Assembly: GCF_002572525.1 (NCBI RefSeq)
Contig: NZ_PDBS01000001.1
Span: forward strand, 1,984,001 to 2,048,000
Reading direction: 5' to 3'
DNA from: Natrinema sp. CBA1119
GTDB lineage: Archaea; Halobacteriota; Halobacteria; Halobacteriales; Natrialbaceae
Length of the DNA: 64,000 bases
The translations under genes were made by a program, and so were the position numbers. Below are positions 8,924 to 16,943 of the stretch, piece by piece (within the stretch, counting starts at the first letter, position 1; every line of letters begins with the position of its first letter). Below the pieces are notes generated by a model. It saw only the letters and a program-made list of their open reading frames with translations, was not told where the DNA came from and made no database searches.

Positions 8924-9030
8924 CGGAGTTGCTATCTTAAGAGTTGCCAACTGCCCGGATGACGTGGTGACACACCCCTCGAGTAGCGAATCGGATGACC
9001 GCAAGCAGCGCGATCGGACCGAGGGGCGGA

Positions 9031-10077
9031 CTACGCCTCGAGCGACAGGACGAGCCCGTCGCCGTCCCGGTCGAACTCGGTGCCAAAGGGTTTCGAGAGC
9101 TCGCGCATCCGCTCGCGGGACCACGCGGCGGCCGCCGGGCTCGCCTCGCGGACCACACAGTCGTCGATCTCGGTGGGGTGTAATCGGAGTTCGGTCGGCT
9201 GTCCGTCGGGTGTCACCGCGAGGACGAACAGAAAGCTCCGGTCGTTTCGCAACTCGTCGTCGACCCGATAGTCGTCGACGAAATCCCCCGCGTCGTAGAC
9301 GATCGGCCGGCCGTTGTGGACTTCGATCCCCTGAAAGACGTGCGCGCTGTGGCCGTGAACGACGTCGACGCCCGCTTCGATCAGCCAGCGGCCGAACTCC
9401 CGGAACGACTCGGGCGGTTCCGTCACCATGTTCGGCCCCCAGTGCAGCGAGGCGACCAGCAGATCGGGATTCGTCTCGCGTGCGCGCTCGAGCGCATCCG
9501 ACACAAGCCGCCGCGACTCCGAATCGTCGATATCGATTTCGATCCGGGCCGTCCCCGGCGAGTTCTCGTCGGCCGCGTACTCCGGCGTGTTGTCAGTGAA
9601 CGAGACGACCGCCACGTCGAGTCCACCGTCGCCGTCCGCGTTCTGTTTCGGTTCATCGTCGCCGGCGCTGGAGCCACCGATCGTCCGAATCGCGGGCTCG
9701 AGCGCCTCGTCGATCGTCTCGCCGGCACCCGCGTGAGCGATGCCGGCTTCGTCGAGCGCCGCGATGGTGTCCCGCAGCGCGACCGCTTCGTAGTCCAGGA
9801 CGTGGTTGTTCGCCAGCGCACAGATATCGACGCCCGCGCGTTCGAGGGCCGGAATTGCCCACTCGGGATCGGCTCGGAAGTGAAACGGACGGTGCGTGCG
9901 TTGCCACTCTCGGCCGCGCGTCGAGAGCACGCACTCGAGGTTTATCACCAGCCCGTCCAGTTTGTGAAGGCGCTCGAGGACGTTCCCCCAGACCGCATCG
10001 ACGGATCGACTTCGTTGACGGTCGTCGACGAGCCGACCGATCATCACGTCGCCCGTGAAGCCGATTCGGAAGGGCAT
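9031..10077 (-). CDS. CapA family protein (poly-gamma-glutamate capsule synthesis-like, metallophosphatase fold)
   Basis: This 348-residue protein is of the PGA_cap/CapA type. The fold's conserved stretches are visible in order: GFTGDVMIGR at 5-14, NLECVLSTRG near 47, ALANNHVLDYE near 86, SLHWGPNM near 210, and HGHSAHVFQG near 243. Their Asp, Glu, Asn and His residues would form a calcineurin-like metal site. No signal peptide or N-terminal membrane anchor is present, unlike bacterial CapA, so a cytoplasmic location is likely. The haloarchaeal substrate is not known and capsule synthesis should not be assumed. It is upstream of pyrH on the same strand with a 122-bp gap, and divergent from the MoaE fusion. 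Confidence 0.82.
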   Translation of the reverse strand: MPFRIGFTGDVMIGRLVDDRQRSRSVDAVWGNVLERLHKLDGLVINLECVLSTRGREWQRTHRPFHFRADPEWAIPALERAGVDICALANNHVLDYEAVALRDTIAALDEAGIAHAGAGETIDEALEPAIRTIGGSSAGDDEPKQNADGDGGLDVAVVSFTDNTPEYAADENSPGTARIEIDIDDSESRRLVSDALERARETNPDLLVASLHWGPNMVTEPPESFREFGRWLIEAGVDVVHGHSAHVFQGIEVHNGRPIVYDAGDFVDDYRVDDELRNDRSFLFVLAVTPDGQPTELRLHPTEIDDCVVREASPAAAAWSRERMRELSKPFGTEFDRDGDGLVLSLEA

Positions 10078-10147
10078 ATCGACCGTTCGCGGCGCATGCC
10101 CAAAACCCCAGGCTACTGATTCTCGACCACCGTTCCGTCACACGGGA

Positions 10148-10229
10148 CCCACCCGGGCTTGCTCTGCCGGGTGGGACTGAAAGGGGCGCGCTGGGTGGGC
10201 GCTGTATGCCCGCCCAGCGCGGGGCTTTC
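10148..10229. ncRNA. Candidate structured RNA: two strong hairpins before moaE
   Basis: Hairpin 1 pairs CCCACCCGG (10148-10156) with CCGGGTGGG (10167-10175). Hairpin 2 pairs GCGCTGGGTGGGC (10188-10200) with GCCCGCCCAGCGC (10208-10220), giving 13 bp with one G-U pair and a 7-base loop. It is extended past a GGG-rich internal loop by GAAAG (10179-10183) pairing with CTTTC (10225-10229). The structure lies 40 bases before the MoaE-fusion ATG and in the shared promoter region with capA. It could be a cis-regulatory leader, an independent small RNA, or a remnant of an IS200/IS605-type right end with its RNA scaffold. The strand is unresolved because both strands fold. Confidence 0.45.
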
Positions 10230-10269
10230 CGGCGACAGCTACAAAGCCCGACCGCCCCATCGTTCGAAC

Positions 10270-11106
10270 ATGCACGTACTGGATGTTCGCGACGGGGGAG
10301 CGGACGGCGACGCGCTCGAGGCGGTCGTCGATCGGACCGTCGATCGGCTCTCCGAGCGAGGCCGCGTTGGGGTCGTCAGGTACGATTCGACGATCGCCGA
10401 CGGTGCGTACGCGCGCGAATCCATCACCTTCGGCGGAGACGTCACCTACGATCTCGGGGTCGATGGCGACTGGCTCGCGTCGGGGACGGGGCTGTCGGTC
10501 GGTGACGCGCTCGACAGTCTGGCGACCGACTGCGAGTACGCGGTCGCCGTCGGCACGCCGACGCTTCGCTATCCCTCGATCGTCGTGGGATCGGCCGACC
10601 TCGAGCGCGAGCCGACCGGTGACATTATCGCGAGCGTCAACGACCCCGGCGACCTCGAACTCGATGCCGTGGTGGGGGCCGTCGAGTCGGCAGAGCCCCA
10701 CGAGACGCTCGAGTCGCTGGTGGCCCGCATCAAACGATCGCCGCGGGCCGACAGAGCGGGCGCGATCGCGACCTTCACCGGCCGGGTCCGCGCGAAAGAC
10801 AGTTCGGACGACGCGCGCACCCAGCACCTCGAGTTCGAGAAGTACGAGGGCGTCGCCGACGAGCGGATGGCGGCCCTCGAGGCGGATCTCGAGGCTCGAG
10901 ACGGCGTCTTCGACGTCGAACTCTACCACCGGACGGGTGTCGTCGAGGACGGCGAAGACATCGTCTTCGTCGTCGTCCTCGCCGGTCACCGCGAGGAGGC
11001 GTTTCGAACCGTCGAAGACGGGATCAACCGTCTGAAAGACGAGGTACCGCTATTCAAGAAGGAAGTCACGGTCGAGGACGAGTTCTGGGTCCACGATCGG
11101 CCGTGA
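10270..11106 (+). CDS. moaE: Molybdopterin synthase catalytic subunit (MoaE) with an N-terminal MobB-like domain
   Basis: The 278-residue protein has two parts. Residues about 155-278 are MoaE, the large subunit of molybdopterin synthase. It carries AIATFTGRVRAKD (165-177), EFEKYEGVADERM (188-200) and the catalytic-lysine region LFKKEVTVEDEFWV (261-274). It uses the MoaD thiocarboxylate to add sulfur to cyclic pyranopterin. Residues 1-150 have the strand/helix order of MobB GTPases. The P-loop position reads DGGADGDAL (8-16) without the GKT/S, so nucleotide binding is unlikely. The start ATG 10270 is chosen because upstream codons fall in the hairpin region. No moaD is adjacent. Confidence 0.88.
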   Translation: MHVLDVRDGGADGDALEAVVDRTVDRLSERGRVGVVRYDSTIADGAYARESITFGGDVTYDLGVDGDWLASGTGLSVGDALDSLATDCEYAVAVGTPTLRYPSIVVGSADLEREPTGDIIASVNDPGDLELDAVVGAVESAEPHETLESLVARIKRSPRADRAGAIATFTGRVRAKDSSDDARTQHLEFEKYEGVADERMAALEADLEARDGVFDVELYHRTGVVEDGEDIVFVVVLAGHREEAFRTVEDGINRLKDEVPLFKKEVTVEDEFWVHDRP

Positions 11107-11326
11107 CTGTTCTTTTCGTTCGCCGTTCGGGATGAAACTGTGAAACGGTCGGGAAAGACGATATTGCATTGATCGGAACAGTATAATCGGAAATAATGCG
11201 TTACGTGCGGTTTTAAAACATCTCGACGATTCTCCTCGCCCGATTAACAGTCTGGTAATCGAGAATAAAACGTCTCTTACCCCCCAGATCGCTGAACACA
11301 ATCGAAACGCCGCTAACCAACCATCC

Positions 11327-11353
11327 TTTATAACAGATATCCCCCACAAGGAG
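11327..11353 (+). promoter_or_regulatory. TATA-like box and Shine-Dalgarno site of the DUF7123 gene
   Basis: TTTATAAC at 11327-11334 lies in an AT-rich stretch and fits a haloarchaeal TATA box. AAGGAG at 11348-11353 is a strong Shine-Dalgarno sequence nine bases before the ATG at 11363. This is unusual in a window where most starts lack one. TATA box and start codon are too close together for a long leader, so the Shine-Dalgarno may lie at the very 5' end of the mRNA. Confidence 0.5.
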
Positions 11354-11362
11354 TATCTGTCG

Positions 11363-11602
11363 ATGAGCACCACTGCCCAACCCTCCACGGAAAGCAAAGA
11401 ACACCGCCTGAAACGCTATCTGCGCGAACGCGCCGAAGACGGCGAGCTGTACTTCAAAGGCAAGTTCATCGCGGACGATGTCGGGATGTCCCCCAAGGAA
11501 ATCGGCGCGCTGATGGTCAAGCTCTCCGATTCCGTCACCGACCTCGAGATCGAGAAGTGGTCGTACACGAGCGCGACGACGTGGCGCGTCGCACCCGCCT
11601 AA
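11363..11602 (+). CDS. DUF7123 family small winged-helix-like protein
   Basis: This is a 79-residue protein starting MSTTAQPSTESKEHRL. Residues 15-79 look like a compact helix-turn-helix with a beta wing: RLKRYLRERAEDGELYFKGK, then FIADDVGMSPKEIGALMVKL, then LEIEKWSYTSATTWRV. That order fits a winged helix. It belongs to a conserved haloarchaeal family (DUF7123). DNA binding is an inference from predicted fold and basic residues, and no target is known. It is monocistronic with a strong Shine-Dalgarno site, which suggests steady high expression. Confidence 0.8.
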   Translation: MSTTAQPSTESKEHRLKRYLRERAEDGELYFKGKFIADDVGMSPKEIGALMVKLSDSVTDLEIEKWSYTSATTWRVAPA

Positions 11603-11761
11603 CGGCTGTTTCGATCGGCCCGGCTGAACCGCTCGGACGACAGTCCCCGCCCCTCACTCCGCGCTGGCGCGTTACCGACGCGATCAGGCGCAATTCCCCT
11701 GATTTCCTGCCCCTCGCTGACGATTCGGTTTCCGTTGTCTCGTCGTGTTTCTACGCCCTAT

Positions 11762-11845
11762 TATAGTAGCCACTGAAACGATTCACACACTGATCGGACA
11801 GCTGTCGTTCGATCGGGCGTGCAATGACTTTCAGTGGCTACTATA
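11762..11845. mobile_element. 84-bp MITE-like element with 17-bp terminal inverted repeats
   Basis: TATAGTAGCCACTGAAA (11762-11778) and TTTCAGTGGCTACTATA (11829-11845) are exact inverted copies. They enclose about 50 bp that is partly self-complementary and has no coding potential. If the outer TATA on each side is a target duplication, the mobile unit is 76 bp with 13-bp ends. The whole gap 11603-11991 has no supported gene; a reading frame of 77 codons crossing the element is rejected. The matching transposase is not in this window, so the element would be non-autonomous. Confidence 0.7.
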
Positions 11846-11991
11846 CGGCTCCCTCCGTCGTATTCGACACCGCCGCAGCACCTCACCGACTTCTGATGAG
11901 GTCCAGAACTGCGACGAGGCCGTGATCGGGAGAAACGGATCGTCCTGCCAACGGCAGTCGATTTATACCGGGCCCTAGTGAATTACACCTA

Positions 11992-13149
11992 ATGGACGAC
12001 GTCGACCGGTCCGGATTCGGCGCGGCGAACCGGGGCGGCCGCTCGCTCGAGGACGGGCCGCCGATCGATCGGATCGAGACGGTGTTCGCGGTCTACGAAG
12101 CGCGTCAGGAAGACGGCCAGATCGTCTACTATGGCGATCCGTTGACACACCCGGAGCGGGTGGTCCGTGAACTCTGGCCGATCTTCCGCGAACGCGGGTA
12201 CGACGCCGATCTCGAGCGGCGTCACGGCGAGTACGCGATCGTGGCCGAGCCGACTAGCGTGGGGATCGATGGAATCCCCTGGACGAACATCGTGTTGTTC
12301 CTGTTGACGGTCGGGTCGACGCTGTTCGCGGGCTCGTTCTGGTATCAGCTCGATCCGATTTCCGATCCGGGCGTGATCTGGCAGGCCTGGCCGTTCACGG
12401 CGGCTATTCTGGGGGTTCTCGGCGTCCACGAAATGGGCCACTACGTCATGAGCCGGTACCATCAGGTCGACGCCTCGTTACCCTACTTCATTCCGGTGCC
12501 GACGCTCATCGGAACGATGGGGGCGGTTATAACCTTGAAAGGCCGAATGCCGGATCGAAAGGCACTGTTCGACATCGGCGCTGCCGGTCCGCTGGCCGGG
12601 CTGGTCGCGACGGTCGTCGTGACCGTGATCGGCCTTCACCTGCCGCCGGTTTCGGTCGACCCCGCATTACTCCAAAACCCCGACGCGGTTCGGATCGAAC
12701 TGGGCTATCCGCCGCTGCTCGAGTTCCTCGCGGCGGGATTCGACCAGCCGCTGTACCGGAACGACCCGACGACCGGGGTGAACCCGGTTGTCATCGGCGC
12801 GTGGGTTGGGATGCTCGTCACTTTCCTCAACCTGATCCCGGTCGGTCAGCTCGACGGGGGGCACATCCTCCGGGCGATGGCCGGCGAGTTGCAGGAGACG
12901 ATCGCAGCGCTGGTTCCGGGCGCGCTGTTCGCGCTCGCCGCGTACCTCTACTATGTCGACGGCTACAGCGTGAACACGGTCCTGATCTGGGTCATCTGGG
13001 GATTCTTGACCGCGCTGCTCGCCTCGAAGGGGCCCGCCACGCCGGTACGGGACGAGCCGCTCGGCCGCGGTCGGTTCCTCCTCGGGACCGTGACGTTCGG
13101 CCTCGGGTTGCTCTGTTTCATGCCAATCCCGGTCGTGATCGTGGGGTGA
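11992..13149 (+). CDS. Site-2 protease family (M50) intramembrane metalloprotease without PDZ
   Basis: This is a 385-residue membrane protein. About 95 N-terminal soluble residues (haloarchaeal S2P cap with VFAVYEARQEDGQIVYYGDP) precede six or more helices. The zinc motif is HEMGH at residues 146-150, and the third ligand is in QLDGGH at 286-291. The conserved archaeal block DASLPYFIPVP follows the first motif at 160-170. There is no PDZ domain, unlike the other M50 protein in this window. It resembles the YdgP/EcsB-independent archaeal S2P group used as a structural model for the family. The substrate is unknown. The start is just after the MITE gap with a short leader. Confidence 0.9.
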   Translation: MDDVDRSGFGAANRGGRSLEDGPPIDRIETVFAVYEARQEDGQIVYYGDPLTHPERVVRELWPIFRERGYDADLERRHGEYAIVAEPTSVGIDGIPWTNIVLFLLTVGSTLFAGSFWYQLDPISDPGVIWQAWPFTAAILGVLGVHEMGHYVMSRYHQVDASLPYFIPVPTLIGTMGAVITLKGRMPDRKALFDIGAAGPLAGLVATVVVTVIGLHLPPVSVDPALLQNPDAVRIELGYPPLLEFLAAGFDQPLYRNDPTTGVNPVVIGAWVGMLVTFLNLIPVGQLDGGHILRAMAGELQETIAALVPGALFALAAYLYYVDGYSVNTVLIWVIWGFLTALLASKGPATPVRDEPLGRGRFLLGTVTFGLGLLCFMPIPVVIVG

Positions 13150-13197
13150 TTCGGCCCCGGCCCACGTCTCAGTCTCTCTGCTCGACCTTCCCCTCCC

Positions 13198-14103
13198 TCA
13201 GCCGTGCGTATAGCCGCGATCCGCGAGCGGCTCGCCGTCCGTCGTGAGTCCGTCCTCGGCCTCGCACACGACACCGATCACCGACAGCGATACGTCGGCC
13301 GTCTCACGTACCGCCGCCAGTGCGTCTTCGGGGAGCGTCGCGACGAGCTCGAAGTCCTCGCCGAAGGTGGTCGCGAGCTCGAGCGCCTCGTCGTCGCCGT
13401 CTGCCACGTCGCGGACGCTGTCGTCGATCGGCAGCCGGTCGGAGTCGATCGCGAACCCGCAGTCGCTGGCCTCGGCGAGCTGGTGGAGCGAGCGGGCGAG
13501 CCCGTCGCTCGAGTCCATCATCGCGCTCGCGTGGGGTGCCAGCGCCCGGCCGGTCGCGATTCGGGGCTCGAACCGAAAGAGGTCGTTCGCCCGCTCGCGG
13601 AGCCGGTCCCCGTCGCCAGCGCGTTCGGCGGCGCGTTCGAAGTATTCGAGCGCGGCCGCGCTCCGGCCGAGCGTGCCGGTCACGCAGACGACGTCGCCGG
13701 GCCGAGCGCCGCTCCGCGGAACGGGCTCGTCGGTGCGCCCGATGGCGGTCGTCGCGACGGTGAACTCGTCGTGGCCGTCTAGATCGCCCCCGACGTACTC
13801 GGTGTCGACGCGCTCGCAGACGTCGCTCGCACCGCGAACGAAGGCGAGCAGTTCGTCGCGGTCGAATTCGGGCGCGGCGTAGGCGGCGACGGCGGCCGTG
13901 GCCTCGGCACCCATCGCCGCGACGTCCGACAGGGACGCGCCGACGGCGCGCCAACCGGCCGTGTAGCGGGTCGTTCCCGGCGGAAAGTCCGTCCGCTCGT
14001 GGAGCATGTCCGTCGTCACCACGAGCCCGTCGACGACGGCAGCGTCGTCGCCGGCCGCCGCGAGTTCGTCCGACAGCAGCCCCAGGGCGGCGCGTTCGTC
14101 CAT
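13198..14103 (-). CDS. thiL: Thiamine-monophosphate kinase
   Basis: This 301-residue AIR-synthase-fold kinase makes thiamine diphosphate from thiamine monophosphate with ATP. It starts MDERAALGLLSDELAAAG; upstream in-frame codons are Arg/Ser-rich and would run into the rpS19e promoter. DDAAVV at 19-24 and TTDMLHERTDFP at 30-41 are metal and nucleotide sites. MGAEATAAVAAYAAP and the later MMDSSDGLARSLHQLA, with its DGL metal loop, are diagnostic of ThiL. The length is typical. It is convergent with the S2P gene and divergent from rps19e, with 98 bp between starts. No other thiamine gene is near. Confidence 0.93.
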   Translation of the reverse strand: MDERAALGLLSDELAAAGDDAAVVDGLVVTTDMLHERTDFPPGTTRYTAGWRAVGASLSDVAAMGAEATAAVAAYAAPEFDRDELLAFVRGASDVCERVDTEYVGGDLDGHDEFTVATTAIGRTDEPVPRSGARPGDVVCVTGTLGRSAAALEYFERAAERAGDGDRLRERANDLFRFEPRIATGRALAPHASAMMDSSDGLARSLHQLAEASDCGFAIDSDRLPIDDSVRDVADGDDEALELATTFGEDFELVATLPEDALAAVRETADVSLSVIGVVCEAEDGLTTDGEPLADRGYTHG

Positions 14104-14201
14104 ACCCCCCGTTTCGACTCGAAGGCGAAAAACGGTCCGGGCCGACGCCGGGCTGTGCGGAGACGATGGCCTTAAATGCCGCCGCCGGGAATCACACGCC
14201 A

Positions 14202-14657
14202 ATGGCTACGATGTACGACGTTCCGGCGGACGACCTCATTGAGGCGCTCGCCGACGATCTCGCGGATCGACTCGAGGAACCCGACTGGGGCGCGTTCGCC
14301 AAGAGCGGCGTCGCCAACGAACTCCCGCCCGAACAGGACGACTTCTGGGCGACCCGCGCCGCAAGTCTCCTGCGCAAGGTCGCCGACCGCGGCCCAATTG
14401 GCGTCGAGCGCCTCTCGACGGAGTACGGCGGCGCGAAGGGCGGTTCGAACCGCTATCAGGTCGCACCCGACAAGCGCACCGACGGCTCGAAGAACCTGAT
14501 TCGGACCATCCTCCAACAGCTCGAGGAGGAAGACCTCGTCGAGACCGCCGAGGGCGAGGGTCGCCGAATCACCGCCGAGGGTCGGAGCCTGCTCGACGAC
14601 ACCGCCGGCCAGGTTCTCGAAGAGCTCGACCGTCCGGAACTCGAGCGCTACGCCTAA
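14202..14657 (+). CDS. rps19e: Small-subunit ribosomal protein eS19 (S19e)
   Basis: This 151-residue protein of the archaeal/eukaryotic 40S-type subunit starts MATMYDVPADDLIEAL. Hallmarks are DFWATRAASLLRKVADRGPIGVERLSTEYGG split over residues 46-76, then the arginine/lysine loop NRYQVAPDKRTDGSKNLIR, a winged-helix fold that binds 16S rRNA. It is more acidic at its surface than non-halophile homologues. Twelve extra codons upstream to another ATG are rejected because the conserved start follows TTAAAT at 14172, about 30 bp away, which suits a leaderless mRNA. It is followed by the PDCD5-like gene, as in many archaea. Confidence 0.95.
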   Translation: MATMYDVPADDLIEALADDLADRLEEPDWGAFAKSGVANELPPEQDDFWATRAASLLRKVADRGPIGVERLSTEYGGAKGGSNRYQVAPDKRTDGSKNLIRTILQQLEEEDLVETAEGEGRRITAEGRSLLDDTAGQVLEELDRPELERYA

Positions 14658-14754
14658 TTCACGCGTTCGTTTTCGTGTCGGTTTCCCCGCCCAGAGCCAT
14701 CGCTACTGTCGTCCGTAATCATTTTCCCGCGTGGCGGACAAGTACGAGACAACG

Positions 14755-15102
14755 ATGAGTGGCTCACCAGACGAGGAAAAACTCGAGGAGCTTCGCCAGA
14801 AGAAAATGGAGCAGCTACAGGACCGCACCGACGCACAGGGCGAGGGCAATCAGGAGGCGGCCCAGCAGCAGGCCGATGCCCAGAAGAAAGCCGTGTTGCG
14901 CCAGCACCTGACCGACGAGGCCCGCAAGCGACTCAACACGGTCAAGATGAGCAAACCCCAGTTCGGCGAGCAGGTCGAGCGCCAAGTCGTCAGTCTCGCC
15001 CGAAGTGGTCGCATCCAGGGCAAGATCGACGACGACAAGATGAAACAGCTCCTCAAGGAGCTGAAGCCGGACTCCCAGAGCTTCGATATCCAGCGCCGGT
15101 AA
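14755..15102 (+). CDS. DNA-binding protein, PDCD5/TFAR19 family
   Basis: This 115-residue protein starts [17 protein letters not shown]; a GTG eight codons upstream is the alternative. The N-terminal 45 residues are a charged, Gln-rich helix ([14 protein letters not shown]). Residues 50-115 are the compact three-helix core with [14 protein letters not shown] and [13 protein letters not shown]. The family is conserved with eukaryotic PDCD5 and binds DNA or chaperonins; archaeal roles are poorly known. It follows rps19e by 97 bp, and its TAA overlaps the next ATG by one base (TAATG), so the downstream PP-loop protein is translationally coupled. Confidence 0.92.
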   Translation: MSGSPDEEKLEELRQKKMEQLQDRTDAQGEGNQEAAQQQADAQKKAVLRQHLTDEARKRLNTVKMSKPQFGEQVERQVVSLARSGRIQGKIDDDKMKQLLKELKPDSQSFDIQRR

Positions 15103-15692
15103 TGGAACTCGGACTGCTCTACAGCGGCGGGAAGGACTCGACGCTCGCCGCGCTCTTGCTCGAGGAGTTCTACGACGTAACGCTGCTGACGGCGCACTTC
15201 GGCATCAGTGACGACTGGAAACACGCCCGCGAGACGGCCGACGACGCCGGATTCGCGTTCGAACGCCTCGAATGTGATCCGGACGTCGCCCGCGAGGCCG
15301 CCGATCGGATCCGCGAGGACGGCTTCCCGCGAAACGGGATCCAGCTGGTCCACACGCACGCCTTGGAACAGCTGGCGACTCGAGCGTTCGACGCGATCGC
15401 CGACGGCACTCGCCGCGACGATCGCGTTCCGACGGTGTCGCGGGCGCAGGCCCAGAGCCTCGAGGATCGTCACGACATCGATTACATCGCGCCGCTGTCG
15501 GGCTTTGGCCGGTCGGCCGTCGACCGGCTCGTCGAGGCGCGCCTGGACGTGACCGTCGGGCCGAGCGAGGAGATCGACAGGGCCGATTACGAGGCGGAGC
15601 TCCGCGCGCTCATCGGGGACGAAGACGGCCCGGCGGCGATCGCGGAGTGTTTCCCTGATCACGACCAGACGTACGTGACGAAAGTGCGGTGA
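15102..15692 (+). CDS. PP-loop ATP pyrophosphatase-type protein (COG2117/DUF7411-like)
   Basis: This 196-residue member of the adenine nucleotide alpha-hydrolase superfamily has the PP-loop SGGKDST at residues 8-14, immediately after the start. A typical Rossmann-like order follows (VTLLTAHFG, then HARETADDAGF). GNGIQ-like and HTHALEQLA stretches and a C-terminal AECFPDHDQTYV complete it. Proteins of this type adenylate substrates, often in tRNA thiolation. The archaeal group is labelled as a possible tRNA-modification subunit, which is not proven. No CxxC zinc pairs of TtuA/Ncs6 type are seen. The one-base overlap with the PDCD5-like gene indicates a shared operon. Confidence 0.82.
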   Translation: MELGLLYSGGKDSTLAALLLEEFYDVTLLTAHFGISDDWKHARETADDAGFAFERLECDPDVAREAADRIREDGFPRNGIQLVHTHALEQLATRAFDAIADGTRRDDRVPTVSRAQAQSLEDRHDIDYIAPLSGFGRSAVDRLVEARLDVTVGPSEEIDRADYEAELRALIGDEDGPAAIAECFPDHDQTYVTKVR

Positions 15693-15716
15693 GATCAAAC
15701 AGTCGATTCTTCGTTC

Positions 15717-16763
15717 TCAGCCGCCGCGAGTAAACTCGAATCGGGCCCCGCCGGCCTCGCTTTCGGTGATCGCGACCTGCCAGCCGTGGGCGTCGGCGAT
15801 TGCGCGGACGATCGCGAGACCGAGCCCGGAGCCGTCCTCCGACATCGAGTACCCCTGCTCGAGCACCGCCGCTCGCTCGTCTTCGGGGATGCCGGGGCCG
15901 TCGTCGGCGACGAAGAAGCCGCCATCACAGGGGCCGACGCGGATGTGGACGTCATCGCGCCCGTGTTCGATCGCGTTGCGATAGAGGTTCTCGAAGAGTT
16001 GTTTCGCCCGAAGCGGGTCGACTTCCAGCGTTCGGTTACCGACTATCTCGTAGGTTGCCTCGTCCGTCTCGACGACCGTCCACGCGTCGCTCGCGAGTTC
16101 GACCAGCGGCACGTCGTAGGGATCTTCCACCTGCGTCCCGCTGCGGGCCACCGACAGCGTCTCCTCGATCAGTTCGTCCATCCGATTTAGCGCCGCGTCG
16201 ACCTCCTGCAAGTGCTCCGGGTCGCCGTCGGTGAACGCCGCTCGGAGCCGGCCCTGGGCGACGCTGAGCGGGTTTCGGAGATCGTGACTGACGACGCTCG
16301 CGAACTCCTCTAAGCGCTCGCTCTGCCGTTCGGCCTCGCGGACGGCGGCCCGCTGTTGAATCTCGTAGATGCCGGCGACGGTACCCGCGCCGACGCCGAC
16401 CGTTCCACCCATCAAGAGCAGGTACAGGGGCGCTTGCGCGCCGGTCTCCTCGAGATACAGCACGTAGAGATGCAGCGCCGTCACGAGGACGGCAGCGAGG
16501 AAGCCGCCGAGCCCGTAGCCGAAGACGGTGAGCCGGTCTCGGACAGAGATGTCCCGGGAGACCAGCCATCGGTCAGCGAAGACGACGGCGGTCGCCGCGA
16601 GCAGCGGAAAGACGCTCTCGAGGAGCGCTCTGGTCGTCACGTGCTCGAGAGCGATGCGGATCCCGATGATCGCGGCGAGAAAGAGACCGAGCGCCGAGAG
16701 CGGCGAAACCGGCAGTCGCTCGCCGATCTCCGCGACCCAATCGTCGTCGGCCACGCGTTGCAC
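15717..16763 (-). CDS. Membrane sensor histidine kinase
   Basis: This 348-residue protein has four hydrophobic helices in the first 130 residues (about 20-40, 48-65, 82-104, 112-132). There is no sizeable external sensor domain, so sensing is probably in or near the membrane. A coiled linker (QQRAAVREAERQSERLEEF) leads to the HisKA motif VVSHDLRNPL with phospho-acceptor H160. The HATPase domain shows N, G1 and G2 boxes (NLYRNAIEHG, DDGPGIPEDE, SGLGLAIVRAIADAHG). There is no receiver domain and no adjacent response regulator, which is usual in haloarchaea. It is convergent with the PP-loop gene. Confidence 0.9.
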   Translation of the reverse strand: MQRVADDDWVAEIGERLPVSPLSALGLFLAAIIGIRIALEHVTTRALLESVFPLLAATAVVFADRWLVSRDISVRDRLTVFGYGLGGFLAAVLVTALHLYVLYLEETGAQAPLYLLLMGGTVGVGAGTVAGIYEIQQRAAVREAERQSERLEEFASVVSHDLRNPLSVAQGRLRAAFTDGDPEHLQEVDAALNRMDELIEETLSVARSGTQVEDPYDVPLVELASDAWTVVETDEATYEIVGNRTLEVDPLRAKQLFENLYRNAIEHGRDDVHIRVGPCDGGFFVADDGPGIPEDERAAVLEQGYSMSEDGSGLGLAIVRAIADAHGWQVAITESEAGGARFEFTRGG

Positions 16764-16943
16764 AGTGGCTACTCGCCGTAGGTCGGTATCAATGTACGGG
16801 ACGGTCTCAAGGCGGTGACTGTCGAACTAACGGTAATCAGCATTGAACCAAACGTCAGCCGCCCGCTCGCCGGGACCGCCGACGGTCACGGTGGCCACGG
16901 CGGAACGAAAGGATAGAAGTTCGCCGTCCCCGAACGAATTCGC

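Noticed and set aside
11745..11978. 77-codon frame crossing the MITE
   Set aside because: It reads through both inverted ends of the element, has no coding character and no upstream signal.
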